Shown: positions 54,801-64,000 of the stretch, piece after piece | How positions within the stretch are numbered: position 1 is the stretch's first letter | Layout of the letters: each line of letters starts with the position of its first letter | Assembly: GCA_001683735.1 (NCBI GenBank) | Contig: LUGG01000007.1 | Coordinates: 992,001 to 1,056,000, forward strand | From: Grifola frondosa | Lineage: Eukaryota; Basidiomycota; Agaricomycetes; Polyporales; Grifolaceae | DNA length: 64,000 nucleotides | Direction of reading: 5' to 3' | Translations under genes and position numbers: made by a program | The notes under the pieces: generated by a model | Told to the model about the DNA's origin: nothing | Database searches by the model: none | The model's input: only the letters and a program-made list of their open reading frames with translations

Positions 54801-56129
54801 CCGTCGCCAAGGAGTGCGGACTGAACTTCATCAGTATCAAGGGTCCGGAGTTGCTCAACAAGTATATCGGCGCAAGCGAAAAATCTGTGGGTCCCCTAGA
54901 TTATCATGCCGAAATGTGCTCATAGAAGAGACTATTGACAGGTTCGCGATCTATTCGAGCGTGCGAGCGCTGCTAAGCCATGCGTGCTCTTTTTTGACGA
55001 GTTCGATTCTATTGCTCCTAAGAGGTGAACCAAGAAGCTCTCGGAAACAATTTTGCTGACGTGTTGGGTCATTTGCAGAGGTCATGACAGTACAGGTGTA
55101 ACCGATCGTGTCGTCAATCAGATGTTGACACAGATGGATGGCGCCGAAGGTCTTGAGGGTGTCTACGTACTTGCTGCTACCAGGTAGATGTTTGAGCTGC
55201 CCGCTTCTTGTCCTTGCTCACCGAGCGACAACCTCCGTGTAGTCGCCCTGATTGATTGATTCTGCCCTCTTACGGCCAGGTCGTCTCGACAAGTCTCTGT
55301 TTGTGATATGCTGACACAGAGGAGCGCAAAGAGGTGCGGTGTTGTCATATAACGGGGGTAGTTGCAGTCTGAACCTCCGTATCTCACAGATTCTAGACGC
55401 TCTCAGCCAAAAAGTGACTATCGCCCCTTCGGTTAGTCTGGAAAATTTGGCGCACGACACGGAAGGATTCTCTGGGGCGGATCTTCAAGCTCTTGTGTAC
55501 AATGCACATCTCGAAGTCGTTCACGACACCATATCATCGACTGCATCACATATCAGTGTACCCACACGAAACGGCGTCACTGCTTCATTCGATCATAATA
55601 CTACGGACAGCGTCGAATACACCGTCCTTGGAGTTTCCGAACAAAAGAAAATGGTAGTGTCAAAAGCCGAAGAATCTGTGTTTCAGCAAAGGGTGGGCAG
55701 TGTTCGCATCGTGTTATTCGACCCCGCTCACACACAACATCTAGCTGCAGCGGATCATATCTAATAAAAATGCATCGACGCATCACGACGTGCAATCTCA
55801 AACTGAACGGACACGTCCTAAGGTGCGAGCATCATCCTGGACACTTAGTTGTGCAAATTCGTTGTATTGATATGGACCCTTGGAAGCACGAGATAACTAA
55901 TGACCACATTCGTCGAGTCTTTAACACAACACGGCCGTCTGTTCCTGCCGAGGAACGTGAAAGGCTGAGCCAAATGTGTGTTATGCATTGGTTTCAAGTT
56001 ATTTCATTTGAACATACTCTCATAATTTTTTTTCATCCTAGATACAATGCATTCATATCCGACAGAAGTGGGGAGCTCCCTGTTCCCCCGGATGGTGTCG
56101 ACGTCGGAAGCAGAGTATCCTTGATGTAA
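51848..56129 (+). CDS. PEX1: Peroxisomal AAA ATPase Pex1
   Basis: With Pex6 it pulls ubiquitinated Pex5 out of the peroxisomal membrane. N-terminus: [78 protein letters not shown]. First ATPase domain: [20 protein letters not shown] (Walker A) and [15 protein letters not shown]. Second: [89 protein letters not shown], then [12 protein letters not shown] and [20 protein letters not shown]. The end is [20 protein letters not shown] and [20 protein letters not shown] to 56129. Frame breaks occur in the first exon (LVNLP to IYGPLV, about 51910) and before ALLRPGRLD (about 55248, where one C seems missing). At least a dozen introns. The domain order is complete, so I regard it as a gene with base errors rather than a pseudogene. 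Confidence 0.9.
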
Positions 56130-59081
56130 TTAGTGCCTGATCATTAGCAAAACTCAAAATTTGTTATATTATCTTTGTTATTTTACTTATTCGGAAATTC
56201 CGATACCCCTTAGAGATTGGATTCTGTGTCCCCATTCACCGAGGAGAAAACTTGTTTCTGCCATCTCGACCTTATATGTTCCATAGCTAATAAGCTTGCT
56301 GTTCCCACCCCCATATAACAAGTTAATTAGCTTCACAAGCCAATTTCACACCCATTGCCAATAACACTGTCAGTAATTTCTACACAAATACTATAGTATC
56401 CTTTATATCATGCTTTAGATAACAGAGATACCAATGAGATTAACATTGATGCTAACATACAGATAATGCTGGTTGTCTGTTCTGATGACTGTTGGCAATG
56501 TGGATGGCCATTGCACTCGATGTTTGATGATGGATGCTCATCACCACTGTCAACACTGATAATGATCTCTTTCACCTTGTTTAATTGTTTTGTTTCTTTT
56601 ACATACTATGGTTATTACTACTTCTAGCATTCATTATAATCTACTTTCATGTCCCTTGTAGAACAAATCAGAATGTAATTGTAAGTAGAATGTTGGCATA
56701 TAATGCTGATGTTGAATGCTGGCACTAAGCTGCACATTCCTGCCACATCTTCCTCATGCCCTCCTTATTGTTATTAATCTCCTATCTAACATGTACCCCA
56801 TATGTCCATTGTCCACAGTTAGGAGATTACTCTCAAAGCATGTTCAATTTACTTCCCTCAACAAGCATAGAGGTTCCACTCATAAAGCAGTCAAACAAGC
56901 TCAGTAAAAATTGTTTAACCCTATGTGAGAGATGCAGAAGTCCTGGAGTGATACATTCAAAACACTACAGGTGAGTTATCTTGGCCACTGTGATTCACTT
57001 ATGATGAGGGCTTTTGTAGGTTTAACTAGTGGGAACCCATGCCTACAGCACAGGAAAGCCAGTAAGCAACTGATAACATTGATATTAATCACCGAATGTT
57101 ACTGTTTAGTTAGTAACTGTTAAATAGTAACTGTTGAGTGATTAATTGTTAGATGACGCAAATATTGCCATATTTGATAAATTTGTGCATGCTCCTAAGT
57201 CATGTGACATTGCTTACACTCAGTGCTGACAATGACTTGAGTTCAGAAACAAAATGAGTGCTGTGTCAAGAATAAGACATCAGTCTGTTATCAATGAGAT
57301 AATGTTGGCAAGACTGGACACTATTCTCTATGTGTTACTGCAAGTCTGTCTGGCTTTGGTAAAAAGTGACAGTCACTGCCACGTGGGTTATCCCATCACG
57401 TCACCCCTTATCTTTTGTATTAAGGATAACCAAGGTGCTTCATACACTTTTTGATATTTGTGGAGAAATTAAACCAACTTAAGACATTTTAAATGCTTAC
57501 ATAGATGTCAGTGAGAAACAGGATCAGCTGATGAGAGATGTGACAGGAGATAGAGATGAAGATGGAGATGGAGATAAACACAGACTGGAATGGGACATGG
57601 TGTCCAATAATCTGCAAGAAAATATAACATTCATCTATGCTCTGTGAGATGTTGAGGGATCTAAGTAAGTTTTCAAACTCAAACTTATTGATTTTAACTC
57701 ACACTATAATGACATTTATATGTACATGACATAAACATGTTTGTGACATGGACGAAAACTGGTAACCTCTTCTTCTGAAACTCATAGTGCATAGCACAGA
57801 TATATTCCTGAGTATCCAGATTTAGACCCCCTATCCTTATCTGCAAGGGTATGATACCCTCTGCACAGGTACAATGTCTTAATGGGTACAAACAGGATCC
57901 TGACAGGTTTGCGGATGTCATGGATGTCAGAAGTATTCAACAAGAGTAGTAAATACTAGATAATATAAGTACTACTATACAATAACAATTACATTCCAAC
58001 CTGCAGGTAGATCCTTGTTTTCACCATTTATCTCAGGCTCCTCAGGCTTTGAAACCACAGCTAGGACATCACTATTCTGGACAAGACCAAGCTTGCTCCA
58101 CTCAATCAAGCACATCAGTGTTCAAATTGACTGTGCTGAGAGTTCATTTCAAATATGCAGCAAAATGAGGTGGCCTTTGCTATACAGCCATTCAACATCA
58201 ATGAACATGGCTACATTAAATTGAAACATATTAACATAAGTATAAAAGTAGTACAATTAGTACATACCAGGAATCATTAGATAGTTAAGAGCTGTTCTCA
58301 AAAGATGATGATAGGTAGCATGTCAGTTGTGCCACCACTGTAGCACATTGATGACAGGTTCAGGCTCACTATTAAGATAGATAGTGATCTCATCATATTG
58401 AGGCATTGAATGCAGCATGATGAAAACTGGAATATTATCAGGCATGTTTGCAAAGGGCTAAAAGAATGCAAGATAATTAGTTTTGGTGCTACAAGCAAGA
58501 ACATTTGTGCTTATGATCATTGAAACTTCCTCAATCTCTGTGTCTGGGTCCTTAGTGAATGCAGTTGCATAGGTATGCTTGAACTTGTTATGCATAATTT
58601 GTTCAGCTGTTTGAATTCATTTTATCTCCCAATCAGCTGTCCTGAAGTATGTGAGCTTGTATTGTGGGTGTAGTACTATGTCAGAATAATAGTTAAAAAT
58701 ATATATACTTATAGCAATCTGATATACTTTGGATTGGTCAGTTCTATTGTAGTACTAGTTGAGTGTCTGTTTTGTGAGCTTCAGTGATGCACAAATGAAG
58801 AGCTTATTGGTGAGGTCCAGTGAGACAGTTGTAAGATATTCATCTATAATATTCATTGCAGGTATAACTGTAGGAAGACTTGACATTGTGCAGTGTAAGG
58901 GTTTATTAAAGTACTTAGAATAATTTTAAATTAGGTTAGATACCATGATAAAGTTTTAGCTCAAAGTCACTCACTTTGTAAGATTTCATCATGGTGCATT
59001 TCACCAAGCAGGATCATGCACCATATATTGTGTTTGCTTCTTATTTTATCAAGTAAGACTTCAGTTTGTTAGTTTTTTTTA
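56130..59081. other. AT-rich, CpG-poor domain with transposon remnants
   Basis: Base composition changes sharply right after PEX1: long AT-rich stretches, many TG and CA, very few CG, in contrast to the CG-rich flanks. From 56130 to about 57690 I recognise no gene on either strand. From about 57990 to 58960 a hAT transposase remnant is readable on the minus strand. The pattern fits an old methylated repeat whose CpGs have decayed. It stops at the Copia LTR. Confidence 0.7.
57990..58960 (-). pseudogene. hAT transposase remnant, CpG-depleted
   Basis: Minus-strand pieces in family order: MNIIDEYLTTVSLDLTNKLF, YYNRTDQSKVYQIAI, IVLHPQYKLTYFRTADWE, PFANMPDNIPVFIMLHSM, YLNSEPEPVINVLQWW, HHLLRTALNYLMIP. 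A 55-base intron (GTATGTACT to AATGTAG) follows, then FIDVEWLYSKGHLILLHICN, LMCLIEWSKLGLVQNSDVLA and VVSKPEEPEINGENKDLPAG W. This is the catalytic tail and dimerisation domain of hAT transposases. Stops interrupt it (after NVLQWWHN, after LSAQSI and in TLNxYY). The usual DVERxFSRGR appears as DVEWLYSKGH; Arg to Trp and Arg to His are what CpG decay of Arg codons gives. It cannot produce a working transposase. Confidence 0.75.
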
Positions 59082-59282
59082 TGTTGAGAACTATGCCTAG
59101 TCAGACTGCATAGGGGTGAGTAAAGTATGCATATACAGGGGGGGAGAAAATGCCAACTCACCTCAGTCGTAGATGATAGAATGACTGAGGGAGAGTTGTA
59201 GAAGGAACGAGCCAATAGGCATGGTGTGACATGTAACATGTGTAACGTAATGTAATGGAGTGATGTACGGTAGAATCTAACA
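59082..59282 (-). repeat. Copia LTR (201 bp)
   Basis: Read on the minus strand it begins TGTTAGATTCTACC and ends TAGTTCTCAACA, the TG...CA rule with an inverted TGTT/AACA end, and starts directly after the polypurine tract. No second LTR is in the window. Confidence 0.8.
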
Positions 59283-59890
59283 CTCCTCCTCAACGCGAAG
59301 AGAGTGGAGGGAGAGAAAAACAGAATAAATGAGGTAATGAAAGAAGAGAGAAAAGAAAGAAAAAAAATGTAGGAAGTACTCCTTTTCGCCCATAGTGACT
59401 CTCCTCGCATGGGAGGACTACCACATGCCCATGAAGCCATGGAAATGAGTGAAGGGCTTGGGACCTAAGGACTTGGTAAAGATGTTGGCAACATTGTCAT
59501 GGGTGCTCACATATGAGACAGCAACTTGGGCCTCGATGAGTTCACAAATGTGGTGGTACTTGACATCAATGTGCTTGACTCGGGCATGGAATGAGGGATC
59601 ACCGGAGAGTACGATGGTGCCGGTGTTGTCGCAGAGTAAGGGGGAGGGGGCAGATTGATCAAGACCAATAGCAAGTAAAAGTGCATGGAGCCAGACAATC
59701 TCTTTCACAGCCTCATCAACAGCAACATATTCGGCCTCAGTGGAAGATGTGGAAATAGTGGGTTGCTTGTGAGCCTTCTAAGAGATGATGCTAGAGCCAA
59801 GTAAGAAGCAATAGCCGCCGACAGACTGGCACATGTTGAGACAAGTTGCCCAGTTTGAGTCCGAGAAGCTGACGAGCTTAGTGTTGCCGT
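59082..59890 (-). mobile_element. Ty1/Copia retrotransposon remnant: RNase H end plus 3' LTR
   Basis: Minus strand reads SFSDSNWATCLNMCQSVGGY, CFLLGSSIIS, a TAG stop, KAHKQPTISTSSTEAEYVAV, then EIVWLHALLLAIGLDQ, LLCDNTGTIVLSGDPSFHAR, VKHIDVKYHHICELIEAQVA and NVANIFTKSLGPKPF. This is the Copia RNase H domain with its D, E (STEAEY) and D (CDN) residues. The stop replaces the usual Trp. Downstream lies a polypurine tract (GAGGAGGAG on the minus strand, 59291-59283) directly abutting the LTR. Everything 5' of the RNase H domain (gag, protease, integrase, most of RT) is missing; the copy breaks off near 59890. Long dead, single-ended. Confidence 0.85.
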
Positions 59891-60124
59891 GGCTCGGCAA
59901 GTCGTGACTCGGCTATGGTAGCCACGACTTTCTGGGAAATTGGCTCGACTCGACTCCGGAAGCCGCTGATTGGTTGTAACTCCGGCTAAGCCTCGGCTTG
60001 TGGTCAGCTAAGCCAAGTTCAGACTCAGCAATCCACTTATAGTAGAGCATAATTATTTAACTAATAAAAAGTATTATATGATAATGGCAGTATTATTAAC
60101 TAGATCATAACTGCCACTGTATAC
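59891..60124. other. junction sequence between Copia and ATPase remnants
   Basis: Contains repeated CTCGGC and AGCCACGACTT / AAGTCGTGACT steps (about 59898-59932 form an imperfect inverted repeat) and an AT-rich end. No gene. Confidence 0.4.
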
Positions 60125-61005
60125 TGGCCAAAGCCGACCTTGCACGCCGCCCAACAGATGAACGACACACGGTTAGAGTACAAAAGCTTCGTGGCTGGAA
60201 GCCGTGCGCGACGTCGTACAAGTGGTGAAAACGTCAGTCTCCGTGTGCTGCGCCATGTCCATCAAGTGACGCTTCTGCAAGGACTTGATGAAGGTGGCCT
60301 TCACCGCAAACTTGATGAGATCCAAGGGGAAGAGCCACACAATGTTCTAACATGGACAAGATGAGCGAATATAAAGGCATAATCGTGAATAGAATGACTT
60401 ACTCGAACCCAAACAAGACCGATCCAGCCACCAAAGCTGTTTTCGCCTGCGCTGCCTAAACATTGCCAAAAAATCAGGTCAGGAATCAATTGGACCCAGT
60501 GAGCCTGCCCGTGGCACCCGTTGCGGCGATATGTGCGAAAGCATCACTGTGCATGGTGCAAACGAGGCAGGTGCGAGCGCTGCGTATGTCGTCACAGCCC
60601 ACGATGACGAACTTGCCGCTGACGCACTGCGCAAAGCCGCTGCTGATGCATGCCTGGTCGCCCTCAACAAACATAAGTTCATCAGCGAGAACAGGAAAGA
60701 AAAAGGGGTGCAGCGACGTACCATTGCAGGTGGAGCTCGCGATGAGCGCCTGCGCTCACGTCGGTCACCCATTTTCTTCGATTGTGGAAGAGACTTGGCC
60801 GTGAGCGTGGCTTGGCTGATCGAAATGTTGATGGCCTCTGTAAGACGACAATCGGTGGGGAAGGTGTCACCAATCTTGAACGAGCTCAGCGATGTCGATC
60901 TCGCGCCACTGCATGGAGTGCTTGACCCTCGCCTTAGGAGCGGGCGAATCCATGAGCACCTTGACAGCATTACCAGTGTTCCGCTTTTCGTAGAAATCGA
61001 CAGGT
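60125..61005 (-). pseudogene. Plasma-membrane H+-ATPase (PMA1-type) fragments
   Basis: Minus strand around 61005-60775: PVDFYEKRNTGNAVKVLMDS, PAPKARVKHSMQWREIDIAE and, one frame over, FKIGDTFPTDCRLTEAINIS, ISQATLTAKSLPQSKK, which is the actuator domain of fungal P-type proton pumps. The catalytic TGES loop is replaced by TAKS. Around 60470-60130 the C-terminus follows: FGGWIGLVWV, an intron GTAAGTCATT to CATGTTAG, then NIVWLFPLDLIKFAVKATFI with KSLQKRH, and one frame over LYSNRVSFICWAACKVGFGQ. The phosphorylation, nucleotide-binding and most membrane segments are missing; 60480-60770 holds unrelated sequence. With deletions and frameshifts it is dead. Confidence 0.8.
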
Positions 61006-61469
61006 GAATTTATGAACAGAAGTAAGAAAAGCAGACTGCGAGAGAGCCAAATTAGGAATGTAACTCACTCGACTCCAAGTGACTCCAAACCGTCTCGAAT
61101 ATACTGCGTGAGGATGTTGCTCAGCTCAGGGTCAATCCTGTCGATAGCGTCCCTGGCAAGATTGCAAAACTCCCATATCAACATCTTGTGTCAGCCCTAT
61201 GGTGATCTCGACAGAAACGGGAGGAGCTTGGGCGTGTTTGCGATGCATGCTCTTGCATGCGCATAGCATTGCGAGGGGTCAGCGCGGACAAGGAATATGG
61301 GGAGTGGGCCACGTAGGGACGAGCGGGTGCAGCACGCTGGGCCCTGAGTGCGGGAACGCACGGGCAGGGCGAGGGTTAGTCGGGGTGGGGCAGGGCGTGA
61401 TGGGGGGCGGGAGAAGGAGTGCATGAGCTCCGAGCTTGGGACGGGGCACGGGCAGTCCACCTCACCACC

Positions 61470-61640
61470 AGGGGTATGTTCCCGTCATCGTCGCGACCCT
61501 TGGCGAGGAGTTCGAATGCACGGGTGGTGTCCTGCAGTGTGAAGCAGTGCTTGATGATCTTCTCGACATTGGCGAGCTTCCCCATGGCGAGCAGTGCGAG
61601 CGCAAATCAGCAATACTGGGACTCAGACGCACAGGGTGGA
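61470..61640 (-). pseudogene. Polyol (xylitol/sorbitol) dehydrogenase C-terminal fragment
   Basis: Minus strand reads FALALLAMGKLANVEKIIKH and CFTLQDTTRAFELLAKGRDD DG, the last part of zinc polyol dehydrogenases of the medium-chain family, preceded by an in-frame stop and with no further upstream domain found. It is a fragment lying beside the H+-ATPase remnants, both probably moved or left behind by rearrangement. Confidence 0.6.
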
Positions 61641-62704
61641 CACGGGATGAATGATAAGTGCAAGGGTCGACAGGTAGCAAGGACGAGACCGGAGCGGCAA
61701 TGGGGGAATCATAGGTTTGTCCATTCAAGTGTAGGGAGAGCGCACTCGAATCTGCCATAACAATAGGAATGCAGAACATGTTGGAGTGGATACTGAGCGT
61801 GCGTATGCCTCCTGCGCTGCATGGCCGAGCGGGACCTGCATGGGAGCTGCAGCAAGTGCAAGCCCGAGCTGATGGGCGGCAGCAAGTCCTCTAGGTCCGG
61901 CAATGCCATGAGATCGAGGTGACCACGAGAATCCATCTATCGTTTGGTGCGGTGCGGTGCATGCATGATGATAGGGGTTCTCCATGCCGGGAGGCACATG
62001 AGTGTGGGCATACGTGTGGCCCATAGATGACATGTCGGACGTGTGGAGTGCCATAAGGTCGTACTTCGATGACACACAGCACGGCTTGCAGTGCTGACGT
62101 GCGGGGTCAAGAAATGCTACAACATTGATTGCGTGATCCGCACTCACCTGCATCCATGGTTCATACCACCCACCGCGTGTGCTTCAACGTGCACTGCCGT
62201 GCATCGTGCAGCATCGTGTGGCGCCATGTCTTGTCGGGGTCATCCATCGGCGCATCCGTGTACGTGTGCATCGGTGAGCAACCATAGTGGCCGGTGGGCG
62301 CAGCAGACGTGCTGCGCTGGTCTTCGGGTGTGGGAAGGCATGCTCGGCGAGGGACCGATGAAGATAGGAAGGAGGGGATGCAATCCAGAATGAAGGTGGA
62401 GAACAGCCAGAGGAAGTACAAATTCACGAGATGATCGCGGTCTGCATGACAGTCGCAAGAGCTAGAGAAGCTATCGCATACGTCTGCGGATGCTTTCCAA
62501 GCCATGACAAGGACAAAGGTGGCTGCAGATATAACAGGAGATAGGTAAGTACACAGCAGCCAGATGTGTTGGGAAGGAACAAGTTCAACCAAATAAGCGC
62601 CAAGGCTCGGATATGTCAGTCTATCTATCATACATGCCGCACTCAGGAATTGGAGCATTGAGTTTGTCCGATTGGAATGTATGCTTAGCAGTACATATTC
62701 GATA
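61641..62704. other. region without a secure gene
   Basis: Minus-strand open frames 61725-62153 (His/Met-rich, with MALHTSDMSSMGHTYAHTHV) and 62161-62757 (198 codons, hydrophobic middle) have no family match by eye and no intron support. They may be pieces of degraded genes. I see no repeat or RNA gene here. Confidence 0.35.
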
Positions 62705-64000
62705 TTAGTGACTGCTGTCCCTATCATCCTCCGAGTCATCTCCCCCAAGCTCAGCAATAATTCTATCCATCACATGCTCCGCAGACTCTGTATTCTCCTC
62801 GAAAAGTTCGCCGAGGATATCACGTTCGTCTGAATGCTGGGTTTCCACCATTGATTCTTCAGAAGTAATCCATCCCGTCGTGAAGTCGAGGCGATCCTTC
62901 TTTAGTCCGAACTTGAGAATCTGTAACGCTTCCATCAGTATCGGCTTCATGTGGTTGCGCTTTTTGATATCAGTCTGCACGCTGGAGGAGAATACCCGTT
63001 CACAAGGAACAGAGGAGGCCTGTATGGGTAAATAGTCCATTGCCATCGAAAAGAGAGTGGGGTAAACACATTCACTGATCTGTGCGAAAAATGCCATGCC
63101 TGAGCACTCTAAAATAGAAAAGTTGTGTACGGTGCTCACCTCCCAGAATTTAATGATGTCGGTCCCCTTTGCTGAGAGGGGAGCTGTTGTGTAGGCACTA
63201 TATTCTTGTTCGACAGTCTGCTCTTCGTGGGTGGTGGCGCTACCTTCGATTTCCATATCATCCAGTCCGTACTGTGATGCTAGCATTGTCCAGGCATCGT
63301 GGTCATTTCTGTCCATCCTCGAATCTTCTCCTTGGATGCCAGCAACTATGTCTTCAGAAGCTTTTTTTTTGCGGTACGTAGCCATCTGGGAGTATAACAA
63401 GACTCGATCAGTGTTGCATCCATGCCAGACAGGTTTGACAGATAACTCACCGTCGTTTTGATTTTTTCAATGGCATCTTCAATCCACCCATCCTCCCAGT
63501 GTTCGTGAATCCAAGACAACTTCACCGCAGGATTGAGAACTGGAGTAGTGATGAGATCAAAGACATTCACAGCCAAAAATGTGACGTACGCATTGCAATG
63601 ATGTATGCGGGAGTACCATCCATCCGGGAATAGTATTTCGCAGCCCATTTTAATCCGACGTCGGTGAGATGCCATGCCTTTTTGCCAAGCTTCTCCCACC
63701 GCGTCATAAACATTTCGAAGGAGGGAATTGTACCGCTGAGAATAGGAGTGCGTTCACCGGACATGACCTGCTGCACTGTATGCGGAACCTAGACAGAGTG
63801 AGCGTGAGCACATTACGACGCTGCACGTATGATCACATAAGTGCCCCACTTACCGACAATACAAACTCGATGTTTTGAAGAACCTCCCACTCCTTCGGTG
63901 TCAGTTTTATCGAATCCAGCTTGTAGGTGAAAATATAATGATCGATAGCCTGTATAAAACGTGAGAAATTCAGTAAATCAATATCGTAGGAAAGGATTGA
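62705..64000 (-). CDS. hAT-family transposase, 5' part outside window
   Basis: Minus-strand exons in order: AIDHYIFTYKLDSIKLTPKE with WEVLQNIEFVLS, QQVMSGERTPILSGTIPSFE, WEKLGKKAWHLTDVGLKWAA, KYYSRMDGTPAYIIAM, FVNPAVKLSWIHEHWEDGWI, EDAIEKIKTT, MATYRKKKASEDIVAGIQGE, then KFWEVSTVHNF and the dimerisation domain LFSMAMDYLPIQASSVPCER VFSSSVQTDIKKRNHM, with LMEALQILKFGLKKDRLDFT. It ends in acidic DDSEDDRDSSH at 62705. Introns between these pieces have normal GT-AG sites, and no stop interrupts the conserved parts. The DNA-binding N-terminus lies beyond 64000. Unlike the hAT remnant at 58 kb it keeps SVPCERVFS with its Arg, so it is younger. It would cut and paste its own element; no terminal repeats are in view. 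Confidence 0.85.

Noticed and set aside
60531..61007. 158-codon plus-strand open frame
   Set aside because: Antisense to the recognisable H+-ATPase actuator exon on the minus strand.
62161..62757. 198-codon minus-strand gene
   Set aside because: Overlaps the stop of the hAT transposase and has no recognisable content beyond a hydrophobic stretch.

Overview
The window looks like nuclear DNA of a filamentous basidiomycete, most likely an Agaricomycete of polypore type. Genes are packed with many 50-60 base GT-AG introns. The transposon families (KDZ, CACTA/Tnp2, hAT, Copia) and the small secreted and DUF6534-type membrane proteins fit that group. Assignments rest on reading translated exons by eye; no search was run.

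Layout. 1-6.7 kb is ordinary gene space: the 3' part of a multi-spanning membrane protein, a zinc alcohol dehydrogenase with a mitochondrial-type leader, Mago nashi (exon junction complex) with a 6-base microexon, and a small secreted Cys-containing protein. 7.9-32.2 kb is a nest of two DNA transposons. The outer one (7898-32186) has CACTA-like termini, a GTG target duplication, a Tnp2-type transposase and a convergent coiled-coil gene. Inserted in it is a 17.6 kb KDZ-type element (8381-25990). This has long inverted ends, a 7-base target duplication (ACACCCA), tRNA-like A/B boxes inside both ends, a KDZ transposase, four further multi-exon genes of unknown function, a minisatellite and a broken histidine-acid-phosphatase copy. 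33.6-56.1 kb returns to host genes: a frameshifted casein kinase 1, Eaf3/MRG15, peroxiredoxin-5, an unknown repeat-containing protein, mitochondrial uS10m, Sus1/ENY2, a Rua1-domain regulator, a fused lysine-ketoglutarate reductase/saccharopine dehydrogenase and PEX1. 56.1-64 kb is decayed sequence: a CpG-poor hAT remnant, the 3' end of a Copia element with its LTR, fragments of a plasma-membrane H+-ATPase and a polyol dehydrogenase, and a better preserved hAT transposase that leaves the window.

How the parts relate. The host genes have separate housekeeping roles and are not an operon-like unit. The exceptional part is the nested mobile island. Removing the KDZ element restores a CACTA element of about 6.7 kb with two convergent genes; the KDZ insertion lies about 31 bases upstream of the accessory gene's ATG. 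A second window-wide feature is a series of apparent single-base frame breaks in otherwise conserved exons (casein kinase, Prx5, LKR/SDH, PEX1, several element genes). That may be sequencing error rather than gene death.
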